NCBI GenBank assembly: GCA_009760855.2
Contig: WPIO01000032.1
Location: 3,986,001 to 4,050,000 of the forward strand
Direction: 5' to 3'
Origin: Cristatella mucedo
Lineage: Eukaryota; Bryozoa; Phylactolaemata; Cristatellidae
Length of the DNA: 64,000 bases
Shown: one piece after another, positions 11,685 to 23,639 of the stretch
Layout of the letters: each line of letters opens with the position of its first letter
Numbering within the stretch: position 1 is the stretch's first letter
Program-made: the position numbers and the translations under genes
The notes under the pieces: generated by a model
Databases searched by the model: none
What the model was told of the DNA's origin: nothing
What the model saw: the letters and a program-made list of their open reading frames with translations, nothing else

Positions 11685-11751
11685 CAACGTTTATCTGAGT
11701 GTACCCTCGCACTGCTGGCTGAAGGGTGAGGGTACACTCAAATAAACGTTG
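11685..11751. repeat. 24-bp stem inverted repeat (hairpin)
   Basis: CAACGTTTATCTGAGTGTAC.. at 11685-11708 pairs with its complement at 11728-11751 with one mismatch, leaving a 19-nt loop. It could be a small foldback remnant or an RNA hairpin; nothing distinguishes these. Confidence 0.7.
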
Positions 11752-11804
11752 AGCATACAGTGATGGCAGGAACCATTAACGGCATTCACTACTTGTCTGT
11801 CACC

Positions 11805-11895
11805 TCTATAATAATAATAGTAATAATAATACATTTGATATATAGCCCTCAGAGAACACAATCTCTTTCTAGGTACTTTGTAGTTGCTAACCCGA
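11805..11895 (-). mobile_element. LINE-A tail fragment, minus orientation
   Basis: TAATAATAATAGTAATAATAA followed by the complement of the tail (CCCTCAGAGAACACAATCTC, TTTCTAGGTACTTTG). Only the 3' tip of the LINE is present. Confidence 0.75.
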
Positions 11896-12351
11896 TGGAC
11901 AATACACGATGTGCCAGATAAAAATGGAAAATTCTGTTTCGAGAACTTCAAGGCAATGCTGGCCACTTGAGCTCTGCCACACTCCCTTCAGAGGCATGGC
12001 AGCCCTAGAGCACGGTAGGCCATAAGCTAGAATACCAACCACTCCCACTAAACTAGTAGAAAAGGCCCAACACGTGCTGATCATAGGGGCGAAAGTCAAG
12101 CAGTCAGATACCCATATTCACGCGGGCAGTGCTCTTACCCTTGAGCTACAGTGAAACCACTCCATCGGCCCTTTACACTGGGCTTTAAGAAGATTTCTAG
12201 CGTAAGCGTTGCCATTAACTAAAGAATGCTAATCAACTTGGCGAATCAACTGCCCATTAAACAGAGCGAAGACACCAGTAAAGCCCACTGCTCACAGCAG
12301 CAGCAGCGCACAAACTGAAATTCCTCTATGTACAGCCTTAACATTACGTCT
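11896..12351. other. Unassigned intergenic sequence
   Basis: No supported feature. Confidence 0.4.
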
Positions 12352-12452
12352 TGTGTGTATATACATATACACACACATACATACACATGCATATATATAT
12401 GCATATATATATATATATATATACATATAAATATATACACATAAACACACAC
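12352..12452. repeat. Imperfect TA/CA/CATA microsatellite
   Basis: Alternating pyrimidine-purine tract of TATA, CACA and CATA units. ORFs of repeated I/Y/H/M residues over it are artefacts. Confidence 0.9.
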
Positions 12453-13679
12453 AATTCATTACAGAATTATTAAGACATGGTCGGTGTTGCTCAACGCTAA
12501 GGCTTGCTGAAGCCAATGGTTGAATGGGAACTTATCCACGAGGGCGAGGCTTTCCATCAAACAAGACCTTGATGTTTCAGAGTAGTCTGAGCTTCCTCAA
12601 GCCAGCACTCTCAACCTCTACTCCTCCCCTCCAGCATCCATGAGCAGACAGCTGACTATGTCAAACCAGTTAAGTACCCAGGCACGTGGGCTGATCAGCT
12701 CAATCAAGCCAATGAGGCAGAGGCTTCCAATGGTTGGAGGCCTGTTCATCCGGGAGGTTGGCTCAAGGAGAAGCCTGTTCATCCAGGAGGCTTGCTCATC
12801 CGATAAGTTTTCAACAAGGTGTTTTGATGCCTGCTAGTACATACCCCGTTTGAAAAATGTCCACAAAACCGAGATCAGGTTCTTCCAAGCCGCCAGCAGC
12901 CGGGCATGGACTCACCCCGGCGGCTGGGGCTACTGCTGGCTGAGCCACAGTAGAATTTCTGAGCAAAGGGCAGTCCCAGTCCCTAGCTTGCCTTGACTTA
13001 TGCAGGCATTTGAGCACGAAGGCCGAGCTAGGTGGTGGAATGATTAACGTCCCCCATTCGGACCGATGAGCCCAGCCCAGTCAGGCACTAGCTCAGTCGG
13101 TCACGGTTGGCCATCAAGTGCCCCTTGCTATCTCCCTGTCGGGTAGCACAGTCGAGCCTTATCTAAACGGCCGTGCTGTCGACAGTTGCCGAACACAGGA
13201 CAAGCAGTGCCACGGAGGCAGGCAACAAGATGAGAGAGTGGGGTCAGTCGGGCAGATGCTCCTGCATGTTGCTGCCCCTTCCTGCACTGCCCCCTCCCCC
13301 AGATGAGCTGCAGCTAGGCTGAAAGCAGCAACTCGACAGCTAGCTAGGTACGGTGAGTAATTCGACAGCACCTGTTCGCTTCCAAGTGGCATCGGTTTGG
13401 TCAGCAGCTGCTGCTGCCGGTCGCTGCCAACCCTGCAGCAGAGGAAAAACTGGAGCCTCCAAACCAGAAAACCGGATGAGCTGCAAGCTGATGGAATCAG
13501 TCCGAGACAGGCAACCAATAGCTAATACTGCACAGAAAGCACTCAAGCGGCTAAGACTGTGATTAGTTGAATAGCGTATACTGCCACGAAAGAATCACCT
13601 TCATCTGATGCAAACCCAGCAGCCCAGGCTATATGCCAATCAATGGCTCGTGTCCCCTGCTCCCAGTTCCCCTAAACTA
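12453..13679. other. Unassigned intergenic sequence
   Basis: Several short overlapping ORFs on both strands between 12640 and 13560 carry no recognisable motif. No start or splice context supports them. Confidence 0.4.
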
Positions 13680-14270
13680 GCTGCCCTTAACCACAATGCA
13701 TCCTAAACTATAGACTGGTCCGACACCCCTTGCCATCCACGGCTTGCTGCTCTGTTCAAGAGTTTGTGATATCACTTCTAGATGACTGCAACTTTCTTAA
13801 TTCCAGACCCCTAGTCTTAATCGGCTGCAAAAAGTGCACAGCACAGCAGTTCGTCTGGCGTCGTCAACGGCATGGCTGTCACATCCACACCACTCCAGTC
13901 TAAACCAACTCACTCCCTATCAAGCATCGAATCGACTTCGAGATCATCAATCTGGCTTACGGGTCACTGGCTTGCACCAGCCTACCGGTCCGACCTCATT
14001 GCTCCTACAGTGTGCTGGCAAACCACTAACTCCTCGGCTTCCAGTCGTCTACCAGCATCCCTCGTCGTAAATTGAAATATTTTGGTAATCAGACTTTCTA
14101 TTCGTACCTACCAAAAGTCTGGAGAGCTCACTCTCGGCTTCTGTCAGAAGCTACAGAAGACTTTGCATCGCTTAAGTCTCAGTTACAAAAGCAAAGATCT
14201 TTGCCGCTTTGCTCTGCATTTTCCCTGGGTCAGTGAACTAGTCTTTATTTTGCTCTCTCGCTTTTTTGAC
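13680..14270 (+). mobile_element. LINE-C fragment: RT C-terminal region, third LINE type
   Basis: Across shifted frames the translation follows the order of a CR1/L2-type LINE C-terminus: DDCN..NSRPLVLNRLQKVHS.AVRLAS (compare DYCNALLAGLP..LQRVQNAAARLV), then IDFEIINLAYGSL, then RRKLKYFGNQTF and LPKVWRAHS, then FASLKSQLQK. The spelling differs clearly from LINE-A and LINE-B. Frame changes and stops show it is dead. It directly precedes the CpG-rich block. Confidence 0.65.
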
Positions 14271-14339
14271 GACTGAATACCACCCGAAACGAGGCCAATA
14301 TATCCGTCCGAGAGCGAAGAGCCCGGAAGGATGAGCTAG

Positions 14340-15424
14340 ACCAGTACTTCCGGGAATTAGTTTGGAAAAGATGGGCACGCTGCAAGTCCCGGCGCGAGAG
14401 AAAGACGGTGTGCGGGGTCGCGCCCGCCGACGGCTAGGTCATCGAGTCCCCGAGCACGCCCGCTGGCAGAGCAGGCAGCATCCGGGGGGGGGAGGCCCGC
14501 AATTGACAACCCACGCAGGGACGAGCGAACAGCAAGTGCACCGCGAGGTCGAGCGTAACGGCGTTACGCGGCATGCCCTAGATCGCGAGCCTGTCAAACG
14601 AACGGCTGCACGGTACGGTGAGTGCGAGCGGTCGCTGACCGCGGACGCCGCCGTAAGCTCACGCGCCGGTGCAACACAGTACCTGCTGGTGGGCGCGCGA
14701 AAAAACTACGTCGGCGCCAGCCAGCACCGCCGCAAACGCCACGCGGAAAGAAACCGCGGACAGGAGGGCATCGCGAACGGACGGAAGAAGGTTCGAGCGA
14801 TGACAAGAGCCGCCAAGCGCGGCCGAGGGTGGAGCAGATTATGCAGCCGACACAGCCGCACAGCTTAGCCGACCGCGGGCTGACGGGTAGGCACGAGCGA
14901 GCCAGCGAGCCAACGCGACGGAGTGACAACCCACGACCGCCCGCCCGCCCGCAGGCGGCAGCGTTCGGGCGCACATGCGGCTGCATAAAACTGGCAATTA
15001 AGGCGCTCGAAAGTACCTTAGTAGTGGTATAGCGAGCTGAATCCAGCCGAACCCCACGACTCGACTTCAAAACCGGGTCGACGGTGAGCTGACATCCGGT
15101 GGGCGGTATTCATCCGCCGCCGCTCTCCCGCCCATTTCTTGCACGCTTCCGCGCTGTGTCACGACCCTTAGCTACCTGCAAGCCCATGTACGCGGCGTCA
15201 GGCTTTCCACCTGGCGTCTATTAAGAGATTTTTTAGTTCGCTCATCGCTAGCTGGCCCAGAGCTCGTTCTCCCGCGAACTGCGAGCCACCCTGTGAGGGG
15301 GGAGTGCAGCTCGGGAAGACATTGGCAGATCGGATGGATCGTGAGCTGTGTGGATCTGCCTGATGGATCTAAAACGGCTGCAGCGCCTCTTCGTCATTAT
15401 GTCGACCCAACGCTTTACTCTGTA
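14340..15424. promoter_or_regulatory. GC/CpG-rich block, first half (possible promoter-type region)
   Basis: The sequence becomes strikingly richer in C, G and CpG than the rest of the window, with many CGCG, GCGC and CCGC words. Long ORFs on both strands here (14362-14868 +, 14594-15070 -) are expected by chance because stop codons are rare at this composition, and none has a recognisable motif. A CpG-island-like promoter or untranslated first exon is possible but no TSS, initiator or splice donor could be tied to a gene. Confidence 0.4.
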
Positions 15425-15720
15425 GAGCATAGGCAGTGAAGCTCACTTCCAAAATTCTTACGCAACGCCATATACTCTCCTGCTGCTGACCGTGCCACAT
15501 CCGTTCCAGCCAGCCCTATCTACCACTTCAACATAACTCACTTCCTCGTCTGCGCAGCAGTGCTTATAACTTTCTCTTTGTTGAGTGAGATTAATCCCGC
15601 TGGCTACATTATGCACCCCGAAAGCCGCTTATTCTTCGAGTGCGCTATAGAAAACTCTCCTGCATAACACCCATTTAGCCCTCGCGGCTCGGCGGAGTTA
15701 CCGACCAAGATACGCGACAT
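15425..15720 (+). mobile_element. LINE-B 3' fragment inside the CpG-rich block
   Basis: Shares the LINE-B order: CTTCCAAAATTCTTACGCAACG, ATATACTCTCCTGCTGCTGACC, TAACTTTCTCTTTGTTGAGTG, ACCCATTTAGCC and a degraded GAGTTACCGACCAAGATAC end. It interrupts the otherwise GC-rich block. Confidence 0.7.
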
Positions 15721-16870
15721 TGCAATAACGTGCGATAAAATGCATGTAACAATAAAACATGACAAGACGTGCTCAGCGCCCAAATCTCGGGCGACCGGCT
15801 GAAGGGGTGAAGGCCGCTATCGCGACCTGCCGCGTTTTCATCGGCTGGCTGCTCTTAGCGTTTCGCGATACCGAAATGAAAGGCCTCGATAGCGCATGCT
15901 ACAGCATGCCAAGGGGTTGGCGATTCAGAGGCACCCGAACCGCCCGCAATTGCCGGCCCAGTAGACGCTCGTCGGTCGCCAGCGAGCGAGCACGGTGCGC
16001 GATTGGCTGAGGCGAGGCGCCGCGCAGTCGATCTCGCTCAGGCGCAGCGGAGCTGGGGCGTGGCAGCTCGGGGACCGGCGGTCTGGGGGGCGCGCTCGTT
16101 TGTTTGTTTGTGCGGCCGCCTTGGCTAAGCTTCTTGGCTAAGCTCGCGCATAAGCGCCGGCACAGCCTCGCCATTTCAGCAGCGGCTCGGTTCTAACTCG
16201 GGACCGCGCTGTAAAAAAGGGAAAAAAGTATGACCGCGACCGTCGGCCAGCGACGAGCCGCTGCGCTCTCGAATTCGTCTGTCTGCTCATATCTGCGCAT
16301 CTCGCCGCTCCGCCCGCGGCTCCTGCGCCCGCGCCGGATAGCTGAAGGCGGCGGCTACCTGCCGGACAATAGCCGCGGCAATACTGCCCTCACCGCCCGC
16401 CCCCCCCCACGCTAGGCGAGCCGCGTCCAGCCGCCGCCAAACCGGATAGCACCGGATGGCCGCGGCGAGAGAACTTCCGCACGCGAGCCTCGTCGTGAAA
16501 ACTGCGCTAGTTCGGGCGCCAGTCGCTGGGCGAGTTGATGCGGCGAAATGTCCGAACGCGCGAACGTTGTAGGACGGCGCCGCGTTGACGGCCTCGGCGG
16601 CTGCAGTTCGACCATTGAGGAGCGGGCTTCGGCCGCTGAAGCTCGCGAGGCGTTTGGATTTACCCCGTAGACAGCAGCAGCTAAGGCCTCGCGAGTCCGC
16701 GCGCCGGCGACGTCGAGACAGTGTCCCCGACCGCATTTTTCTCTACGAACTGAACGAACGTTTGCTGCGACAATCCTTTGCATCGCCGGCTGAAAAACGG
16801 AAGCCGCCCTCGTCCATAACTTTTCACCGAAAATTGGACTGCTTTCTAAATTAGGCTCCACGTAAACCCC
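15721..16870. promoter_or_regulatory. GC/CpG-rich block, second half
   Basis: Same compositional signature as 14340-15424. Overlapping ORFs on both strands (16287-16736 -, 16412-16861 -, 16585-16854 +) conflict with each other and lack motifs. A short GTTT repeat lies at about 16098-16110. A CAG-GTAGGG donor-like site lies near 16960 just outside. No gene assigned. Confidence 0.35.
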
Positions 16871-17439
16871 GTTAGTGCGTTATTGCGAAGCCCGCGTTCG
16901 GGGCGGCAGACATTTGGGCCCCAGGTGGTTTGGCCGATCGATGCGCGAGTGCTAGCAGGTAGGGGAGGAGCCAGGTGGTGGGCAGAGGGGGCATTGCCCC
17001 TCCCACTAGAGGGGGCACCGACCTGGGCCACCCCCTATAGCAGGAGCTGGGGCGAGGGCAGTCCAGTAGGGACACGGGAATTAGCTTTTTTGTAGATCCT
17101 TTTAATTTTAAATATAAATAACCACTGTGATTTTCGCTGTGCACCGTTGATGGATGAACATAGGTGAACTAATGGGACCTTGTACAGCCCAACGGTTGTT
17201 GCCACTTGGGGCTGTCTCGATGTGCCTATACTGACAGATGGTGCTGTCCCAAGCCCCGATCGGCGATGACATTCAGGACCTTGGGATCGCTCAGTTTCTG
17301 TTCGAGCCGCCTTAACCCAAAGGGTTGCTGCATCTCGATTCGTATTTCGACAGACCGGGATAGGGATGTGTGTGTGTGTCAGATGGAAGCGTAGATAAAG
17401 TCGTCTGATGCTGATGCAACAGCATTCCTAGCCTACAAT
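16871..17439. other. Unassigned intergenic sequence
   Basis: No supported feature; a short GT run lies at about 17368-17379. Confidence 0.4.
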
Positions 17440-17545
17440 GGCAGAGGAGCCTTCTAGGCTATTGCTATGCTTGCAAAAGCAATACATAGGATTACCTGCT
17501 GCAGGACTCGAGCCAATGACCTGGGTAGCAAAGTTCGAGTACATT
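17440..17545 (-). mobile_element. SINE-1 diverged copy, minus orientation
   Basis: The complement carries a B-box-like GGCTCGAGTCCTGCAG followed by the SINE-1 body order (GGTAATCCTATGTATTGC..TTGCAAGC..GGCTCCTCTG), as in the copy at 50507-50695. Confidence 0.55.
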
Positions 17546-17730
17546 AATCCTGGGTTAACTAAGAACCGGCAGACGCTTATGAAGACTCGGGTGATTAGTT
17601 GCACGTCGTTGGAGATGATACGAACCAATGCCTGACCTTTCACAGGCTTCTTATACAAAGACAGACAACCCATTTTCTTCACGCTAGGACGGCAGCCCTC
17701 AGGCGGCCAATGGAATAGTAGCGCATAAAT

Positions 17731-17840
17731 ATAATGCATTTGCATTTCACCCTAGGAGAACTGAATCTCTATCGAGGTGCTTCGCATATGCCCCAGGGCT
17801 CAAGCCCACGACATCTGTCGTCAAAAGTGAGCAACCTTGA
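17731..17840 (-). mobile_element. SINE-2 copy, minus orientation
   Basis: The complement shows GTGGGCTTGAGCCCTGGGGC (B-box region), CATATGCGAAGCACCTCGAT, and AGAGATTCAGTTCTCCTAGG at the tail. Matches 59491-59640. Confidence 0.75.
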
Positions 17841-17864
17841 CTTCGGGCATCAAATGCAAGCATT

Positions 17865-19235
17865 TTAAAAATAATACAATTGTATAACGCCCTTAGGGAG
17901 CTTGAGCACTTTCTAGGCACTTTACATGTGCTGTAAAGAGGGCTTGATCAAACGGTTACTAGGAACATGCACGTCAGCAATCAAAACATGTTCAGGGTGA
18001 CATGCACAGTATCAACGTATAAATGTTGTTAGTGGCAGCATGCACAGTGTCAGCAGGCATAAGCACATAAAGGACAAAGCACAAGAACTTACCAAGTGCA
18101 GTCAAAACAGGTTCGTTTGTAGCTTCTTTATAAATGTCGTCAAGGAAGGGGATGTCGTGACATAAGTCGGGAGTTAGTTTCAGGCTTTGGGAGTATATGA
18201 ACTGGAGGCACTGTCTCCAAAGGATTTGAGGTTCGCATGAGGTGTAGCTAAACGATTGATTCAGAAAACTGGTGCTGCGATGTGTAGTCTGATGAGATAG
18301 TTCTGATAGTTAGGCTGTAGCTAGAGAATGAATGAACCCCTGAAAGTGAGTGACAAAACCTTGAAGTCAATATGCTGCTTGATTATTTACCAGTGTAGGT
18401 CAGCGAGAAGTGTTGTGATGTGGCAACTGCACCGCTCACGGCAGAAAAGCGTAGCTGCAGAGCTTTGCACCAACTGTAAGCGCCTGATTGCAGTGGCCAG
18501 TTGATAAGTTAGTAGTAACTTACAGAAGTCGGAATGGGATGTCCCAAATGCATGGACCAAATTGGATGTAGTATCCCTGTCTAAGAAAGCTCGAATTTTA
18601 GTAATGTTACGTAGCTGAAAGTAGGCAGACGTTACTGTGGAGCTGATGGGGTCGTCTAGTCCCAGGTCACTTTAGAACAGGACTTATAGATTTCGTGTAA
18701 ATGCAGCAGGAGATATGCCGGCAGAGCAGATTTTGAGCATTCAGCTTTCCAATTCCGAGTCACATTTGATTTATCCATAACCGGTAAGTTGGTTTAATCG
18801 TTATTTAATTTGAGAAATTTCGCTTCAATCCGTGTGCAAATGCCAGCAATACACGAAACAAGGAAGTTGAGGGAGTTAGTCGTGCTGAAGAGCAGGGAGA
18901 GATCAAAGCAAAAGTACTACTGAGTGTCATCTGCATAGAAGTGAAAGCTTTGATTGTGCTTGGCAATGACATTGGCAAGAGGGAGAGCGTACACTGTGAA
19001 AAGAAGGGGCATTGAGCCCCGAGGTACCCCTAACTTCATGGGGTTCCTCAAGGTGAGCTTTTTCTGCTCGCTTCGATTCTCTGGAGTGTCCCACTGAGAT
19101 AAGACCTAGACCATCGCAGAGCACTGCCACTGATGCCCAGGCGAGACGAGAGGTGGCCGAGAAGGGCTTGATGATCAATAGTATCCAACGCTTCCGACTT
19201 TTAACCTCTGGGCCCAAACAGGAGTGCATTGTACA
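17865..19235 (-). mobile_element. LINE-A fragment with partial RT, minus orientation
   Basis: The tail is at the left (CAATTGTATAACGCCCTTAG, TTTCTAGGCACTTTACATG) and the RT coding region at the right. Near 18900-19230 the minus-strand frames give pieces matching the [32 protein letters not shown] and LGAQCPFF, in the order expected around the YADD catalytic box. Frameshifts and stops are numerous. 5'-truncated at about 19235. Confidence 0.8.
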
Positions 19236-20075
19236 GGGTCTAACGGCAGCAGAGCCAGTTTCCAGGATGTGACCGAGGGTAGTCCGAGTGCAAACGGTTA
19301 TCAGATACGTGTCACCGCCTGGTGAGCAACAATAAGCGAAAGCATCTTTCCCAGCTCGAAGCTTGAGCTGCTTACATAGTCGGTTAGTTACATAGTTACA
19401 TAGTCATAAAGGTAATTCGCGGCCACTTGCACGGTAATATTTTTGCCTGCTGTCTGGCAAGCGATCGATACAAGATCAGAAGTCCGAGGCTTTTGCAGAA
19501 AGCATCGACCTTATCTGTCTTTTCCAGCTGCACTAAGGGTATCCGTAGCATTATCCGACCAAGCACATTTCGCATGCACATGCTGTATCAGCACTCGAAG
19601 AACAAATCGTGGATTTCGTGGAAGGAAAACAGTATGACTATCAAAAAAATATACAATCATGAAGGGTCAACGGAACCAGGTCCACCCCCTCACCTGAACC
19701 AACCCCAAAGGAGCTGGCCAGATTGAGCCTGCCATAACCCCTATCACTTCTTCTGTTTAGTCTCTTTGGGTATGAACACCGTTTGGACCCGGTTACCTTT
19801 ATTTTCACGCAGAAAAGAAAAGCCGTAAAAGCTTCCAGCAAGCTGGCAAACGTGCCTCCTGCACGTTCAAATCAACTCTGCCAATAACCATTGTTAATGC
19901 CCATGTGAATGCATGCCGGCCAGCCGTCGCCATTGTCGTTCGGAACACGTGGGCATTCTTATTAAATCGGCACGTTACTGTCGATGACATTCCCAGGGCT
20001 TACGAGTGATTGGCCGTCCATGCATGTTCTCCGGCTCTCTAAAGTTGCTCTAAATTACAGAGCAGTAGTGTAGTT
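19236..20075. other. Unassigned intergenic sequence
   Basis: A short TTACATAGTTACATAGT repeat is at about 19386-19404. ORFs on both strands show no motif. Confidence 0.4.
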
Positions 20076-20707
<632 letters not shown>

Positions 20708-20948
20708 CAGAGGTCGGCAAACTCCGGCCTTTTGGCCAGAGACCACCGAGCTGGTACTCTAGTCTGACCTAACGCCCTAGTTAGTTATTGTTGGATCCGG
20801 CCTAATTGAATTGTCGCTGTTTTGTTCCCTTCATTACTGCAGGTTGCTGCTTAAGGTGTGGCCTTTGTTTATTTTTATAACTGATGCCAGGTGCTTGTAT
20901 GAAGCAGTAGCGCCAGACCAGAGAGGGATGATAAATATCTATCCCATA

Positions 20949-20958
<10 letters not shown>

Positions 20959-21018
<60 letters not shown>
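20959..21018. repeat. (GT)n microsatellite
   Basis: About 30 uninterrupted GT units preceded by a short TA tract. Confidence 0.98.
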
Positions 21019-21021
<3 letters not shown>

Positions 21022-21102
21022 GATAGATATAATTACCGTGTTCGTCTGTTGTGACTGTTTGTTCGTTCCACGGTGCTCATTAGACCATGCCCACCTATAC
21101 TT

Positions 21103-21165
21103 ATAATAATAATAATAATGCACTTGTTAAAGCTCTTTCAGAGAACTCCTTCTGGCCTAGTGTGC
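21103..21165 (-). mobile_element. LINE-A tail fragment, minus orientation
   Basis: TAATAATAATAATAATGCAC followed by TTGTTAAAGCTCTTTCAGAG, the complement of a LINE-A type tail. Confidence 0.6.
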
Positions 21166-21218
21166 CTTCTTGACCTCCTGAAATGGCCCTAGTAGTCCAA
21201 AAAGTTTGCCGATGCCTG

Positions 21219-23172
21219 CTCTCGCTGATCGCTTCTTGAGCTTCTTTGTCAGCAAGATAGACAAGATCAAGGAGTATATCCCGAGGGTGGCAGCACCCCC
21301 CTTGAATCCTGTCCCTCAATTTCATGCAGCTCCTCAATGTCTACATTCCAGACAGCCTCGATTTACCTAATCCTGAAGTTCATATCCCAATCACAGACGA
21401 CCACTAGTCAACTAGACCCTATTCCCACTGCCCTTCTTCTACGATGCATTAATCTGCTGCTGCCATGCATAACTAACATCATAAAAATGTCATTAGCCTT
21501 AGGCCATGTCCCAGCATTTTTCAAAAAGGCTGTAGTCAGGCCACTACACTCACACAAAAATTGCACAGACCAAGAGAACTTAAGCAATTTGTGCCCAGTC
21601 TCCCTTCTACCATTCTTACAAAAGACACTGGAACGAGTCGTGGCAGACCAGCTGAACTCACATATTGAAGCTTCAAACCTTGCTTAGTAAGTTTTAGTCT
21701 GGTTGTAGAGCTAATCACTCCACGGAGTTGGCATTGCTTCGGGTGTATAACAAACTGCTTAGAAATGCAGACTTGGTTAGAGTATAACCATTTGTTTTGT
21801 TCGATCTTTCGGCAGCTTTTGATACTATCGACCATCAAGTCCTTAAGCGCACCTAATCTCGCCTGGGCATCACTGGCACTGCACTGCAATGGTTAAGGTC
21901 CTATCTCAGTGGGATACTCCAGAGTATTGATATGAATGGACAAAGATCATCTGACGAACCTCTGGAATATGAGGTACCTCAGGGCACTGTGCTCGGTCCC
22001 GGTTTTTTCACGGATTATACTCTCCCTCTTTTCGATGTGATTTCCAGACACAATATAGGCTTTCACTTCTATGCAGATGACACTCAGTTATACCTCTGCT
22101 TTGATACCTCCCAGCCCTCCATCATGTCGAATTCTCTCAACTCCATTGCTGCAGGTATTGATGACATCTGCACATATGGACGACAGCAAACTTTCCTAGC
22201 CTAAGTTATGATAAAACTAACTGACCAGCTATGGGCAAACCAAGTGTGATTCAGACATCAGAAAGGTTAATGCTCACAATCAGCTCTGTCAGCATATCTC
22301 CTGTTGAATTTGCACGAAATTTAGGCATCCTGTTCCAAAGTGACCATTCATTAGACCACCAGATGATCTCCACAGTCAAGTCTGCCTTCTTTCAGCTACA
22401 TAACATTGCTTAAAATCTGGCTCGTTTAGACAGGAATACCACATCTAAAGTGGTCAATGCACTCGTGACATCCCGTCTCGACGTCTGTAACTCAATGCTT
22501 GCCCGTCTACCGGCCGGTGCAATCAGCGGCCAACAGTTGGTGAAATACTCTGCAGCTAGGCTTGTCTGTCGTTAGCGTTACGGTTGCCACATCACACCAC
22601 TTCTCGCTGACCTGCTCTGGCTCCTAGTAAAGCAACGCATCGACTTCAAGATATTTTCATTCACTTTTATGTCCCTTTCTTCTTTGCCTCCAGCCTACCT
22701 ATCAGATCTACTCCCCCACCAGGCTAAGCATCGTACCACCCGCTTTTCGGAATCTGTTTACCTATACCTCGTACAACCCTCAAATCCTTTGGAGACCGTG
22801 CCTTTAGTTAACATACTTCCACAGACTGGAACTCACTTCCGACTTGAATCACGACATCCTCAGACTTTACCACATTTAAAAAGAAACTGATAACTCCTCT
22901 ATTTATGACAGTATTTAGTGGTTTTCATCTGATTCGTCATTTGTGTGTTTATGCATGCAGACACTGTGCATGCTGCCTCTAACCATATTTGCAACTGTGC
23001 ATGTCAGCCCTTACCCTGTTGTGCTTGTTGTCATTGAGCATGCTGTCACTAACCATTCGATCGTGCTTCTTTTGCAGCAAATGTAAAGTGGCTAGAAAGA
23101 GATTGAGTTACCTGAGGACAGTATATAAAATGCTTTATTATTTTTATTATTATTACTATTATAATTATTACC
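21219..23172 (+). mobile_element. LINE-A copy with most of the reverse transcriptase
   Basis: One of the two longest LINE-A copies. Landmarks in order, in shifting frames: SFFVSKIDKIKEY; DPIPTALLLRCINLLLPC (RT region 0/1) at 21415-21470; FKKAVVRPLHS; NLCPVSLLPFLQKTLERVV; FDLSAAFDTIDHQVL (first catalytic Asp) at 21800-21845; LEYEVPQGTVLGP at 21960-22000; [15 protein letters not shown] (the YADD box) at 22063-22105; then VTSRLDVCNSMLARLP near 22470 and YLSDLLPHQAKHRTTRFS at 22690-22745. It ends with the tail GCAAATGTAAAGTGGCTAG..TTATTATT at 23075-23170. These are L2/CR1-superfamily RT signatures. The endonuclease is missing and several stops and frameshifts break the ORF. Confidence 0.9.
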
Positions 23173-23639
23173 ATTTTGCTCCACATTCGACTCGTTTAAT
23201 TCCCCTGCAGCAGTCCACATCGACGACTGCTGCACTTGGATGGCCATGAAACTTAACGACCATAAAACTAACCTGATGGCTATGGGCAAGCCTTATGTCA
23301 TCCTCAAGTTGGACAACCTCACAATATCAAGATCAATATCAATATCAATAATATTGCTTCTCTTTCAGTCGATTATAAAGGATGCGGATATAGGTTTAGT
23401 TCTCTTAGTGCTCCGTGCAAACGAATTTTTATCATCATTACGATTATTATGTAGTAGATGAGGTGCAAAACGAATGTCAGATTAGCAGGCAATCGCTAAA
23501 CCACTCAGGTGAGATTTTCTCCTTACTTCGACATGCCAAATCCTCAAGATTATGACTGCCGATTTATTCATTACTGGCGGCTCCTGAATTATAATCGGTA
23601 GAAACCGACTACGTAGTGTAATTTATCTCCATTTGCAAC
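23173..23639. other. Unassigned intergenic sequence
   Basis: A short ATCAAT/ATCAATATC repeat lies at 23325-23350. No gene recognised. Confidence 0.4.

Larger units (their letters stand above)
20708..21218. mobile_element. hAT-type element with later repeat expansions inside
   Basis: The left end CAGAGGTCGGCAAACT and the right end AGTTTGCCGATGCCTG are inverted copies (13 of 16 match) of a common hAT terminal type. Inner blocks GGCC..TTTTGG and GGCCCTAGTAGTCCAAAA also mirror. Between them lie a GT array and a short LINE tail. The flanking 8-mers (ACTTAGAC and CTCTCGCT) do not match, so the target duplication is lost or the boundaries are off. No transposase seen. Confidence 0.5.

Noticed and set aside
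14362-15070. Long ORFs on both strands (168 and 158 codons)
   Set aside because: They lie in CpG-rich DNA where stops are rare, overlap on opposite strands and have no recognisable domain.
21219-23172. Functional reverse transcriptase gene
   Set aside because: RT motifs are clear but the frame is broken repeatedly and the endonuclease is absent, so it is a dead LINE copy.
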